NCBI RefSeq assembly: GCF_023898315.1
Contig: NC_064621.1
Location: 129,516,521 to 129,580,520 of the forward strand
Origin: Schistocerca nitens
Taxonomy: Eukaryota > Arthropoda > Insecta > Orthoptera > Acrididae
Direction: 5' to 3'
Length of the DNA stretch: 64,000 bases
The notes below the pieces were generated by a model. The model searched no databases, was not told the DNA's origin, and saw nothing but the letters and a program-made list of their open reading frames with translations. How positions within the stretch are numbered: the first letter of the stretch is position 1; every line of letters begins with the position of its first letter. The position numbers and the translations under genes are program-made. Of this stretch, positions 52,051 through 63,478 are shown in pieces.

Positions 52051-53649
52051 AATTGAGAATCACTGGAAAACCCTTTGTTAACAGTGTGATTCGTTCCAAT
52101 AAAATAACGAGAAACATCATATTGCTGGCAAAAGAATTATTGTAACTTGCGTATTATGAGAGTATGCTATTTGAAGGCAGCGACACACTGAAGATCCACC
52201 CAAAAGTCATTGTTCTTGGTCAATTTGTTATAATTAAATTTCAATTAGTAACATATCTACGATTAAGGTTTTCAGCAAGGGGTAAGATAATATGATTAAA
52301 TGCAAGGATTGTGTTATTGGTTTAGCGTAATGAGTAGCGTCAATGCTTTGTATTGAGTTGCCTGTTTGGGCGGTGGTTCACATCTTGACACCTTAAATTT
52401 TTTTTCCTAACATTCGCGTTTTTATTAGATTCTGATACTTTATTATTAGTTTAATATAAGTATATACTATAATATTTGATCTTGTGTAAATATGAATTCA
52501 CCTTCTTTTGAGGGGTGACTTCGTTCGATTGGCTTAATCTATAGGACAGCTTGCGCTACTTGTATAAAGATATTTTACTCCATTTTCTTTTACGCTTCGT
52601 AATTCACTAGTTGCAAAGATTCTGCTACTAGGTAGGAACAGTGCCATTTTACTAAAATATGGGAATGATGAAATAATGTTTATCTTATGCAGAGAAGTAT
52701 TCCAAATTTGCACCGCACTGTTTGTAATGGAACTTCTATAAGCCAATGTCCTTAGTGACTGGACATGGTACTTTCCTTTTTCGTATACGATGGAGGAAAT
52801 GTGCGCTTTAATAGAGCTAACGTGGGAATTTTACAGGCGCCCGTTGAGTAAACAGTGCGATTTACTAACTAGAAACATCTCTCAACTGCTGCTGGAGAAC
52901 AGATGTGTCGCAAGCAAAGGGCGACAGATAAAATAAGAAATCTCTTCAGTAGAACAATTCCAAGTTTGAGCTACACACAATGTACGAGGAAAGTAATCAG
53001 CTTTGACGCTTCTATCTAGCTGCTAGTCTTCAAGTTGCTGTAGAACTTGGCCGCGGCCAGCTGGGCTCGGCGCTTATGTTCTCTTCGCATAGAGGCCGCT
53101 GCTGTCGCATTGTCGTCCTGGAGATGGGTCGGTCAATGTGAAATTGGCTGACGTCTTCTTCACAGCCCTCTCTGCTCTCTAGTTCCCGCCTGGCGTGCCG
53201 ACGATTGACTTAACGCCGCAACACCAACGATGCGTGTCGCATGGGTTCTGAGGCCATCCTCAGTTCATACAGGCGGCTGTCAGAGCTGGTGGTGGCTGCT
53301 GACCTCGCGCACAGGATGCAAGCAGAGCTCACAATTTGCAGCATTGTTCCCAGATTTGATCGGGGTCCTTTGGTTTTGAGCCAAGAGGAGGGTCTCAACC
53401 AAAGACTTTGACTGTGTTGGATGCCGATTTCTGGACCTCCGCTATCAAGTGGGGAATTCTAGGACTCCCCTTCATAGTCAGGGGAGCACCACACAAAGGA
53501 AGCAGCTACTCGTTTAGCAGAGTACTTGGAGTGCACATGGTCTTTTTTGGTCAAGGCTGTAGTTTTTTTGAGGTACTCTGGTGTACAATCGCCAGTCGAT
53601 ACGCAGGTAACAAAATCATACCGCATTCAGAGTAACCGGACTTCAGCTG
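52051..53649. other. no gene assigned
   Basis: About 52051-52900 is AT-rich with no recognisable feature. About 53030-53640 is GC-richer; a frame reading RLYELRMAS on one strand and RLSELVVAADLAHRMQAE on the other (about 53268-53325, plus) may be leader or ORF1 remnant of the CR1-like LINE that follows. This is not certain. Confidence 0.35.
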
Positions 53650-56600
53650 TCAAAATTTTATGATTAAATTGTCGAAGTACTCGTAACAAAGTTCCCGAAT
53701 TTACTATCTTCAAGCAAATTTCTCGCAATCAAATTATTGTTGGGCTCGAGAGCTGGCTGAAATCCGAAGTATAAAACTTTGAGATATTTATCGAGACATG
53801 AAACGTGTATCGGAAAGATAGATTAGTCACCAAAGAAGGGGAAGTATTCATTGTAGTTGGCAAAAATATTGTCTCTCTTGAGGTCTAAGTTGAGTGATAG
53901 TGAACTTATCTGCCCGCGTGTAATGGGTCTAGGTGAAACCAAGTTAATAGTTGTATGTTTTTCGTGCCACCCAATTCCGCTGCAGCAGTTCTAGAGTCAT
54001 TCAAAGAAAGTCTATGGTAAGTAGCGCTTAAATACCGAGGTCATGCAGTACTAGTTGGAGACGACTTTAACATATCAAGTTTAGACTGAGACGCCTATTG
54101 TTTCATTACAGGGAGTAGATACAGACAGTTTTGCGAAGTACTTTTGGTTTTCCGAAAACTGTTTGAACAGCTGCTTCGGCAGCCTACACGCAACGAAAAT
54201 ATTTTAGACCTTGTAGGTATAAACAGGCTGGACCGTATAGAAGGCGTCTGTATAGAGATGGAAATTAGTGACCATGATGTCGTCAAAGCGAATGTGGATA
54301 CTACAGTTAGTAAAGCAATTAAGAAGTCTACGAGAGTGGTTCTGTTACAAAGAGTTGTCAGTATCTCACTTAGACAGTCAACTGACGTCACTTAGTTCCA
54401 TTATGATAGACGTAGAGCAACTGTGGGCAAAGTTTGGAAAGATTGTAAATCGTGACCTGATGAAGTATGTGCCTAGTAAGTGGATTAAGGACGGAAAGAG
54501 CTTCGTAGCTTAACAACGAAATTCTGAAAATACTGAGGAAGCAAAGGCTGTGGCACTCTCGGCTCAAAAGAGAACACTTAAATGACGAAACGCAAAGTTT
54601 AGTACAGATTCGTACGTGTGTGAAAAGGCCTATGCGTGAAGCATGCAACAACCTCCACCGTCATACCTAAGCAAAATATCTGGCCGAATGCCCGAGGAAA
54701 GTCTAGTCCTATGTAAAACTGCTAAGCGGGTCTGAGGATTCCATCCAGTCATTCGTTGAACAGTCTCATGTGGTAGTTGAAGACAGCAAAACGAAAGCCA
54801 ACGTTTGAAACTTCGCTTTTAAATAGTCGTCCACGCACGGTCGTAAAAGCTACCGTCGTCTGACTATTGATGAGATCCCCATATGGACGACATAGTAGTA
54901 ACTATGCCTGGCGCAGAGAAACAACAGAAAGAGTTTAAAACAATCCTGTCCGCATGTCAGAATGAAATCCATTACCGGTTTTGCTAGGAGTACTCTATGA
55001 CACTGGTTCCATACATAGCTTGCATTTATCGCGAATCTCTACATCTACATCTACATGATTACTCTGCAATTCACATTTAAGTGCTTGGCAGAGGGTTCAT
55101 CGAACCACAATCATACTATCTCTCTACCATTCCACTCCCGAACAGCGGGCCCGAAAAACGAACACCTAAACCTTTCTGTTCGAGCTCTGATTTCTCTTAT
55201 TTTATTTTGATGATCATTCCTACCTATGTAGGTTGGGCTCAACAAGATATTTTCGCATTCGGAAGAGAAAGTTGATGACTGAAATTTCGTAAATAGATCT
55301 CGCCGCGACGAAAAACGTCTTTGCTTTAATGACTTCCATCCCAACTCGCTATCTGCCACACTCTCTTCCCTATTACGTGATAATACAAAACGAGTTGCCC
55401 TTTTTTGCACCCTTTCGATGTCCTCCGTCAATCCCACCTGGTAAGGATCCCACACCGCGCAGCAATATTTTAACAGAGGAAGAACGAGTGTAGTGTAAGC
55501 TGTCTCTTTAGTGGACTTGTTGCATCTTCTAAATGTGCTGCCAATGAAACGCAACCTTTGGCTCACCTTCCCCACAATATTATCTATGTGGTCTTTCCAA
55601 CTGAAGTTGTTCATAATTTTAACACCCAGGTACTTAGTCGAATTGACAGCCTTGGGAATTGTACTACTTATCGAGTAATCGAATTCCAACGGATTTCTTT
55701 TGGAACTCATGTGGATCGCCTCACACTTTTCGTTATTTAGCGTCAACTGCCACCTGCCACACCATACAGCAACCTTTTCTAAATCGCTTTGCAACTGATA
55801 CTGGTCTTCGGATGACATTACTAGACGGTAAATTACAGCATCATCTGCGAACAACCTAAGAGAACTGCTGAGATTGTCACCCAGGTCATTTATATAGATC
55901 AGGAAAAGCAGAGGTCCCAGGACGCTTCCCTGGGGAACACCTGACATCACTTCAGTTTTACTCGATGATTTGCCGTCTATTACTACGATCTGCGACCTTC
56001 CTGACAGGAAATCACGAATCCAGTCGAACAACTGAGACGATACCCCATAGACCCGCAGCTTGATTAGAAGTCGCTTGTGAGGAACAGTGTCGAAAGCTTT
56101 CCGGAAATCTAGAAATACGGAATCAACTTGAGATCCCCTGTCGATAGGGCCATTACTTCGTGCGAATAAAGAGCTAGCAGCGTTGCACAAGAACGATGTT
56201 TTCTGAAACCATGCTGATTACGTATCAATAGATCGTTCCCTTCGAGGTGATTCATAATTTTTGAATATAGTATATGCTCCAAAACCCTACTGCAAACCGA
56301 CGTCAATGATATAGGTCCGTAGTTCGATGGATTACTCCTACTACCCTTCTTAAACACTGGTGCGACATGCGCAACTTTCCAATCTGTAGGTACAGATCTA
56401 TCGGTCAGCGAGCGGTTGTATATGATTGCTAAGTATGGAGCTATTGTATCAGCGTAATCTGAAAGGAACCTAATCGGTATACAATCTGGACCTGAAGACT
56501 TGCCCGTATCAAGCGATCTGAGTTGCTTCGCAACCCCTAAGGTATCTACTTCTAAGAAACTCATGCTAGCAGCTGTTCGTGTTTCAAATTCTATGCAAAG

Positions 56601-57770
56601 TTCCATGTGGCTGGAAAAAAGCACAGCTGACTTCCGTATGTAAGAAAGGTAAAATAACAGACCTGCAAAACCACAGCCCAACATCCTTAACATCGGTTTG
56701 CCACAGAATTCTTGAACGTATTCTCAGTTCGATTATAATAAATTTCATGAGAGCGAGAAGATTCTGTCCAGGAACCAGCGTGGTTTCAGAAAGGTTGGTT
56801 TGTGGGATTAAAGGGACCAGACTGCAATGGTCATCGGTCCCGGTTTCAGAAAGCATCGCTCGTGTGAAATTCAGTTTACCACTGTCTCACATGATATACT
56901 GCGAACTGTGGATGAAGGGCAACTGGCAGATTCCATATTTCTACATTTCCGAAAAGCATTTGACATGCAAACTGTTAGCGAAGGTACGAGCATATGGAAT
57001 TGATTGTCAGATATGAGAGTGGCTAGAAGACATTTAGTAATAAAACCCAGTATGTTGTCGTCGACGGCAACTGTTCACCAGATGCAAGGATACCGTCAGG
57101 AGTGCCCCAGAGAAGTGTCATATGACCACTGTTGTTTTCTATGTACATATAAGATCTGGCGGACAGAGTAGGCAGAAGTCTCCTGCTTATGCTGATGATG
57201 CTGTGGTGTGCGGCTAGGTGTCGACGTTGAATAGTGGTAGAAGGATACAAGACGACTTACACAAAATGTATAGTTAGTGTGATGAAAGCCAGCTCGAGCT
57301 AAATTTTAGAAAAAAATAAGTTAACGCGGATGAGTAGGAAAAACTATCCCGTAATTTTCGGATACAGCATTAGTAGTGTACTGCGTGACACAGTCACGTC
57401 ATGTCTGGGCCTAACGTCGACTTGATGTTTTGAAAGAATTTTAGGAAAGTGTCGTTCTTTTGTAAAGGAGTCCATATGCAGAATACTTGTGCGACTTATT
57501 CTCGAGTACTTTCGAGTGTTCGGGGTTCACACCAGGTCGTATTAAAGGATGACATCGAAGCAGTTCAGGGTTGGCCTGTTGGATTTGTTACCAGTAAGTC
57601 TAAACAACACGCAGGAATTACTGAATTGCTTCAGGAACTCAAGTTGGAATCCCTGGAGATAAAGTGACGTTCTTTTCGAGGTACACTAGCGAGAAAAGTT
57701 AGAGAACAGGCATTGGAAGCCGGCCGCAGAACGATTCTACTGCCGCGACCATACATTTCGCGTAAGTGCT
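53650..57770 (+). pseudogene. CR1-like LINE, decayed, interrupted by a second LINE
   Basis: Plus-strand pieces follow the order of a CR1-type polyprotein. The endonuclease part includes GLESWLKSEV and YRKDRLVTKEGEVFIV-like at 53740-53870, VGDDFN-like at about 54055, then IMIDVEQLWAKFGKIVNRDL and MKYVPSKWIKDGKS at 54400-54513. The element is broken at about 55037 by the minus-strand LINE and resumes at 56583 with the RT: FQILCKVPCGWKKAQLTSVC, SLTSVCHRILERILSS, HFRKAFD (catalytic Asp region), VPQRSVI (template-binding motif) and AYADDAVVCG near 57190 (YADD box). C-terminal traces run to about 57770. Numerous stops and frameshifts. Confidence 0.75.
55038..56582 (-). pseudogene. CR1-like LINE, RT domain with one frameshift
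   Basis: The (ctacat)n 3' tail is at 55038-55055. The minus-strand frame from 56582 reads SLDTGKSSGPDCIPIRFLSD, APVFKKGSRSNPSNY, LTSVCSRVLEHILYSKIMNH and QHGFRKHRSC. A single frameshift near 56150 is followed by a 350-codon frame to the stop at 55111: VDSVFLDFRKAFDTVPHKRL (first catalytic Asp), MSGVPQGSVLGPLLFLIYIN, SLRLFADDAVIYRL (FADD box), STKYLGVKIMNNFSWKDHID, KSTKETAYTTLVLPLLKYCC and ERVQKRATRFVLSRN. The RT core is therefore almost complete; the endonuclease is absent (5' truncation). It inserted head-to-head into the older plus-strand LINE of the same broad clade. Confidence 0.9.
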
Positions 57771-58589
57771 GTAGTGTCGCGGAATAGTAAAGAGTTGGAA
57801 ACGTGGAATATTGTCAAAGTTTCGTTGCCTATGCCGAGAGCCAGAGGCAGTAGGTTAGCCAAGAGGTAAGAGGATTGCACATGTATCGGAATGTGTCGTC
57901 ACGCAGGGGCAGTGGCTTGGTTACACACACCAGGCGAGAGAGAATTGCTTAGCACGCGGGTTTGTGTTAGACGGAGACTTTCGTAGAGTGTAAGAGGTAT
58001 AAAAATCTGTAGGCGCCCCGGTGGTCCCGGTCGCCTACGGTGGACTGGAAGCCGAGCAGGGATCTCTCCAGTTGTCAGGATACTAGGAAATGACTGTGGA
58101 CGCGTCGGAAACGCCAAAGAAACATTATTAATTCATGACACCTCTATTCCTGCCGAGTGCAATGTGGCCCGCGTAACACAGGCTGGCTGAACTTGGTGAT
58201 ATCAACGACCTTCCCAGAGTCCTCGCTGACTCGGAGCGATGACACCAGCTCCGGGCCGCACCAGTCTTGCTAGCGCAGCGCCGCGTGCTGTGACATGGCG
58301 GTCGAATGCCCTTACTTCGGCTCTGCGTGACTGGCGGCGCCCTGCTGGCCGGCCGACTCGGCGGCGGACAGCAGGCCGCTGCGTGTAGGAGGCTCCGGGT
58401 TGGAGTCTCGGCGCTGTCGGCACGAGAGGCGTTCTCGTAGTGTGGAGTGTACTCTATCCCACGCCGTCTTCTTCCCTGCTCCTCCTGGTGGCTCGTCCGC
58501 GGTGGACGGCCGGAGCGGGCTGCAGTGCCACGTAGGTAAGGCAGGAGAAATTAGTGTGCATATGGAGGCATATACACATTCGTTTTTCC
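57771..58589. other. no gene assigned
   Basis: Includes a GC-rich stretch at about 58200-58540, with a minus frame at 58202-58423 rich in Arg/Ala that follows composition. No domain recognised. Confidence 0.4.
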
Positions 58590-59368
58590 CTTGCTAGGTT
58601 TGCGAGTAGGGCAGGAAAGGAAATGACTACAGATGGTACAGGATATCCTGCGACACCTGAGTATGTAGACGTAGAAGTAGATTTAGATGACGGAATATCG
58701 GTTATGATATGGACAGCCATATCATGGTATTCCGTAGACCCTGTGGTTTTTCTAAAAGGTCGGATTACAGTCAATGATTATGTGACCATTTTGGCTGCTC
58801 AGGTCCATCCAATGTTACAGTGTATATTTCCCAGTATTGATGCTGCGTTCCAAGACGACAGGACCCCTCTTCATAGAGTTCGATCGTACAGGACTGGTTT
58901 TGTGACGAATTATCGCATCTCCACTGGCCACCGCAGTCACCAGATCTCAATAGTGCTGAAGCATTTTGGTCGACTTTAGAAGTGGGATGCTGGTCTTATC
59001 CACTACTATCATCGCTACCTCAACTTACCACAATTTTGCAGGAAGAATGGTCTAAAATTCCCTCAAAAACCATACAATAACTGTCTTTATGCCGGCCGAA
59101 GTGGCCGTGCGGTTAAAGGCGCTGCAGTCTGGAACCGCAAGACCGCTACGGTCGCAGGTTCGAATCCTGCCTCGGGCATGGATGTTTGTGATGTCCTTAG
59201 GTTAGTTAGGTTTAACTAGTTCTAAGTTCTAGGGGACTAATAACCTCAGCAGTTGAGTCCCATAGTGCTCAGAGCCATTTTTTTTTTTAACTGTCTTTAT
59301 CCGTTCTGAGACGGCTGGTAGCTGATTTGAGCGCCATAGTGTTCCCTGCGCCGTATTACTTAGGATAA
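58590..59368 (+). pseudogene. Tc1-like transposase, C-terminal half, split by a SINE
   Basis: The plus frame includes GISVMIWTAISWYSVDPVVF (SVMVWG strand), KGRITVNDYVTILAAQVHPM, FQDDRTPLHRV (second Asp motif; D-D-x-x-P-x-H), then in another frame WPPQSPDLN-like sequence near 58935 and SLPQLTTILQEEWSKIP-like sequence at about 59012-59060. After the SINE the frame resumes with VLRRLVADLSAIVFPAPYYL and stops at 59366-59368. The N-terminal half and first Asp are not visible. Two or more frameshifts. Confidence 0.76.
59091..59288 (+). mobile_element. SINE, type A head, inside a Tc1-like transposase
   Basis: Complete plus-strand SINE with a 12 bp target duplication aactgtctttat at 59079-59090 and 59289-59300. 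It ends in a T-run (59279-59288), which could act as a pol III terminator if transcribed. Confidence 0.95.
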
Positions 59369-60200
59369 TCTGTTGTGTTTCCGTATTTTTGTCCTTCCCT
59401 AGTATTTTCAATAAAAAAAGGGACGTTTACTGGTTCATTTTATTTAATGCTATCAATGAAAACAGTATTTTTATTATTTAAAAAATTATGCAAATGCTCT
59501 CTCATTCAGTTACATTGTTTCGTCTGCATGTATGCAGGTGTATTCATAAAGACCTCCACGGTTCCAGAAGACGACAGCGCGAGAACCACAGGACATACAG
59601 AAAAATCAGTGACGGTACGTCTCACCAAGTCTCGACTCACTATACGCGCCATGGCATAGCTACAGATCGCTCTTGTGTGGGACAAGCGTGTCAGTACATG
59701 TACAAAAATCGAACGCACCGTCTGTCGTCTATCGCATCGAATTACTTTACGCCTGCAGACAGCTAACGCCGTGCGCAGATATCCTAAGCAGGCTGCTGTC
59801 GTAGCGTCTTCCAGCAGCAGAAAATTCAAGAAATTGCTCGTGGTTTTCCCGCTTGTACTGAAGATTGCCGCATCACAAAAAGTACCCTTACCGATTCCTT
59901 TCATGTGAATTAAAAACTTGGAGAGATGCTCATCCACTGATACGCGCATTTTTTGTGCCTTGTAGTTTCTGCGTAGTCATCTTCCGAAAGCACGGAATTA
60001 TTTATGAATAACCCTGTATTTTAAATCTTTTGGGTGAATAGTGGTTTGTCTGTACTGTTGACAGCCCTCCCTCTGCCCATATGAGATGAGGGGGCTGAAA
60101 CAGTAGTAAAAAATGTATTTCCATTACGAGCTGCCAAATCACAGCATTTTCTTACGTCACGCAAGTAGTTGCGGGCACGGAAAGTATGTCAGTATTAGAT
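59369..60200. other. no gene assigned; 147-residue minus frame
   Basis: The minus frame 59506-59949 (MRVSVDEHLSKFLIH...) is opposite a plus-strand reading with QIARGFPACTEDCRITK-like character, so neither strand is clearly coding. The block is bounded by gtgtattcataaagacc (59538) and gaataaccctgta (60003), faintly like terminal repeats, but I cannot assign a family. Confidence 0.35.
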
Positions 60201-61224
60201 ACACTGAGGTGAAAAAAGTCATGGGACACCTCCTAATATCGTGTCGCGCCTCCTTTTTCCCGCCATAGTGCAGCAGCTGGACATGGCATTAGATTTAACA
60301 AGTCGCTGGAAGCCCCTCCAGGAACAGTAAGCGATGGTGCCTTTATAGCTGTCCGTCACTGCGCAAGTGTTGCCTGTTCAGGATTTTGTGCACGAACTGA
60401 CATGTTCGATGGGATTCATATCGGGCGATCTGGGTGGCCAACTTATTCGCTCGAATTGCCAAGAATGTTTTTCAAATCAATCGCAAACTTTTGTGGGCCG
60501 GTGACATGGCGCAACATCATCCATAAAAGTTCAGTCATTGTTTGGGAGAATGAGGTCCACGAACAACTGCAAATTGTCTCCAACTAGCCGAATACAACCA
60601 TTTCCAGTCAACCATCGGACCAGAGAACCCAGTCTGTTCCATGTAAACACCATTGTGGAGTCACCACCAGCTTGCATAGTGTATCGTTGACAATCTGGGA
60701 CCATGTCTTCGTGGGGTCTGCGCCGCACCTGAACCCTACCATCACCTCTCATCAACTAAAATCAGGTCTCATCTGACCAGGCCACAGTTTTCTAATCGTC
60801 TAGCATCCAACCGATATGGTCACAAGTCCAGGAAGGGCGCTGCAGCCGATGTCGTACTATTAGCAAGGGCACTCGTGTTCGTCGTCTGCTACCATACCCC
60901 TTTAACGTCAGATTTCGTTGCACTGTCCTAGTGGATCGGTTCTTCGACGTCCACTATTGATTTCCACAGTTATTTCACGCAGTTCAGCATATACACTACT
61001 GGCCATTAAAATTGCTGCACCACAAAGATGACGTGCAACAGACGCGAAATTTAACCGACACGTAGAAGATGCTGTAATATGCGAATGATTAGCTTTTCAG
61101 AGCATTCACACAAGGTTGTCGCCGGTGGTGACACCTACAACGTGATGACATGAGGAAAGTTTCCAACCGATTTCTCATACACAAACAGCAGTTGACCGGC
61201 GTTGCCTGGTGAAACATTGTTGTG

Positions 61225-62322
61225 ATGCCTCGCGTAAGGAGGAGAAATGCGTACCATCACGTTTCTGACTTTGATAAATGTCGGACTGAAGCCTATCACG
61301 ACTGCGGTTTATCATATCGCGACACTGCTGCTCGCGTTGGTCGAGATCCAATGACTGCAAGCAGAATATGGAATCGGTGGGTTCAGGAGGGTAATACCGA
61401 ACGCCGTGCTAGATCCCAACGGCCTCTTATCGCTAGCAGTCGAGATGACAGGCATCTTATCTGCATGGCTGTAACTGATCGTGCAGCCACGTGTCGATCC
61501 CTGAGTCAACAGATGGAGACGTTTGCAAGAAAACAACCATCTGCACGAACAGTTCGACGACGTTTGCAGCAGCATGGACCATCAGCTCGGAAACCATGGC
61601 TGCGGTCACCCTTGACGCTGCATCACAGACAGGAGCGCCTGATATGGTGTACTCAACGACGAACCTGGATGTACGAATGGCAAAATGACATTTTTTCGGA
61701 TGAATCCAGGTTCTGTTTACAGCATCCAGACGATCGCATTCGTGTTTGGCGACATCGCGGTGAACGCACATTGGAAGCGTATATTCGTCATCGCCATATT
61801 GGCGTATCACCCGGCGTGATGGTATGGGGTGCCATTGGTTACACGTCTCGGTCACCTCTTGTTCGCATTGACGGCACTTTGAAAATAGGACGTTACATTT
61901 CAGATGTGTTACGACCCGTCGCTCTACCCTTCATTCGATCCCTGCGAAACCCTCCATTTCAGCAGGATAATGCACGACCGCATGTTGCTGGTCCTATACG
62001 GGCATTTATGAATACAGAAAATGTTGGACTTCTGCCCTGGCCAGCACATTCTACAGACCTCTCACCAATTGAAAACGTCTGGTCAATGGTGGGCGAGCAA
62101 CTGGCTCTTCACAATACGCCAGTCATTACTCTTGATGAAATGTGGTATCGTGTTGAAGCAACATGGGCAGCTGTACCCGTACACGCCATCCAAGCTCTGT
62201 CTGACTCAATGCCCAGGAGTATCAAGGCCGTTATTACGGCCAGAGGTGGTTGTTATGGGTACTGGTTTCTCAGGATCTATGCACCCAAATTGCGTGAAAG
62301 TCTAAATACATGTCAGTTCTAG
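61225..62322 (+). CDS. Tc1-like transposase, complete open frame (DD34E)
   Basis: 365 codons from the ATG at 61225 (MPRVRRRNAYHHVSDFDKCR) to the TAG at 62320-62322 with no stop or frameshift. Residues about 15-110 form the paired HTH DNA-binding region (GLSYRDTAARVGRDPMTASR, then SARTVRRRLQQHGPSARKPW), including an Arg-rich hook. The catalytic core follows: FSDESRFCLQHPDDRIRVWR (first Asp), PGVMVWGAIGY, QQDNARPHVAGPIRAF (second Asp) and STDLSPIENVWSM (Glu). The second Asp and the Glu are 34 residues apart, the canonical DD34E spacing. I start at the second methionine-like codon because the codon before it is GTG, and the B1 relative aligns from MPRV. Cut-and-paste transposition in the nucleus at TA targets is expected. 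Only a Pro-to-Thr change in the SPDLSP motif departs from consensus. Confidence 0.93.
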   Translation: MPRVRRRNAYHHVSDFDKCRTEAYHDCGLSYRDTAARVGRDPMTASRIWNRWVQEGNTERRARSQRPLIASSRDDRHLICMAVTDRAATCRSLSQQMETFARKQPSARTVRRRLQQHGPSARKPWLRSPLTLHHRQERLIWCTQRRTWMYEWQNDIFSDESRFCLQHPDDRIRVWRHRGERTLEAYIRHRHIGVSPGVMVWGAIGYTSRSPLVRIDGTLKIGRYISDVLRPVALPFIRSLRNPPFQQDNARPHVAGPIRAFMNTENVGLLPWPAHSTDLSPIENVWSMVGEQLALHNTPVITLDEMWYRVEATWAAVPVHAIQALSDSMPRSIKAVITARGGCYGYWFLRIYAPKLRESLNTCQF

Positions 62323-62329
62323 TATAATA

Positions 62330-63061
62330 CAGGGTGATTCAAAAAGAATACCACAACTTTAGGAATTTAAAACTCTGCAACGACAAAAGGCAGAGCTAAG
62401 CACTATCTGTCGGCGAATTAAGGGAGCTACAAAGTTTCATTTAGTTGTACATTTGTTCGCTTGAGGCGCTGTTGACTAGGCGTCAGCGTCAGTTGATGCT
62501 AAAAGATGGCGACCGCTCAACAGAAAACTTTTTGTGTTATTGAGTACGGCAGAAGTGAATCGACGACAGTTGTTCAGCGTGCATTTCGAACGAAGTATGG
62601 TGATAAACCTCCTGATAGGTGGTGTATTAAACGTTGGTATAAACAGTTTACAGAGGATGGGTGTTTGTGCAAGGGAAGCCTGTGACAGAGCACTTCATCA
62701 CTGGCCTCCAAGAAGCGCTGATCTTACCCCCTGCGATTTTTTCTTATGGGGGTATGTTAAGGATATGGTGTTTCGGCCACCTCTCCCAGCCACCATTGAT
62801 GATTTGAAACGAGAAATAACAGCAGCTATCCAAACTGTTACGCCCGATATGCTACAGAGAGTGTGGAACGAGTTGGAGTATCGGGTTGATATTGCTCGAG
62901 TGTCTGGAGGGGGCCATATTGAACATCTCTGACCTTGTTTTTGAGTGAAAAAAAAACCTTTTTAAATACTCTTTGTAATGATGTATAACAGAAGGTTATA
63001 TTATGTTTCTTTCATTAAATACACATTTTTAAAGTTGTGGTATTCTTTTTGAATCACCCTG
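62330..63061 (+). mobile_element. internally deleted mariner-type element inside Tc1-B
   Basis: Terminal repeats cagggtgattcaaaaagaat (62330) and the exact complement attctttttgaatcaccctg (63061) extend to about 30 bp and are flanked by TA (62328-62329 and 63062-63063). The unoccupied site agtataatatatttgtc exists in Tc1-B1 at about 11663. The interior encodes a transposase N-terminus from 62506 (ATAQQKTFCVIEYGRSESTT, then IKRWYKQFTEDGC) fused by a deletion near 62680 to the C-terminus in another frame (WPPRSADLTPCDFFLWGYVK, then LKREITAAIQTVTPDMLQRV) ending at 62930-62932. The catalytic centre is missing. Confidence 0.95.
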
Positions 63062-63478
63062 TATATTTGTCCAATGAATACCCGTTTATCATCTGCATTT
63101 CTTCTTGGTGTAGCAATTTTAATGACCAGTAGTGTATGTTAGCACTTGACAGTTCTATGCAAACTCCGCTGCTCCCGGTCGTTAAGTGAAGGCTGTCGGC
63201 CACTTCGTTTTCCGTGGTGAGAAGTACTGACATTTAGCATTCTCCGCACGCTATTGACACCGTGGATCTCGGAATACTGAATTCCGAAACGATTTCCCAA
63301 ATGGAATGGTCCATGCGTTTAGCTGGCACTAGAACTTCGCGTTCGAAGTCTGTTAATTCCCGCCTTGCGGCCATGATCACGTCGAGAATCTTTTCACACG
63401 AACCACCTGGGTACCAATGACGTATCCGCCAATGCACTCCCCTTACTCATTGTGTATGCGATACTACCGCCATTTGTA

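Larger units (their letters stand above)
60994..63134 (+). mobile_element. Tc1-like element B, carrying a mariner-type insertion
   Basis: Terminal repeats cactactggccattaaaatt (60994) and the complement of aattttaatgaccagtagtg (63134) are flanked by TA (60992-60993 and 63135-63136). The transposase frame is complete. A mariner-type element at 62330-63061 lies between the stop codon and the right end. Without it the element would be about 1.4 kb. Confidence 0.94.
60202..63478 (-). mobile_element. Tc1-like element A, old copy broken by two younger Tc1-B elements
   Basis: The left terminal sequence cactgaggtgaaaaaagtca starts at 60202 after TA. The body continues to 60991, is interrupted by Tc1-B (60994-63134) and resumes at 63135. 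On the minus strand the N-terminus is in the right piece (start at 63374: MAARRELTDFEREVLVPAKR then EIVSEFSIPRSTVS, HTH). The core is in the left piece (LAELREITVEINSG-like near 60985; GRVQVRRRPHEDMVPDCQRY and MQAGGDSTMVFTWNRLGSLV at 60755-60600). Catalytic motifs are badly decayed. The right end is lost where another Tc1-B copy begins at 63479. Confidence 0.8.
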
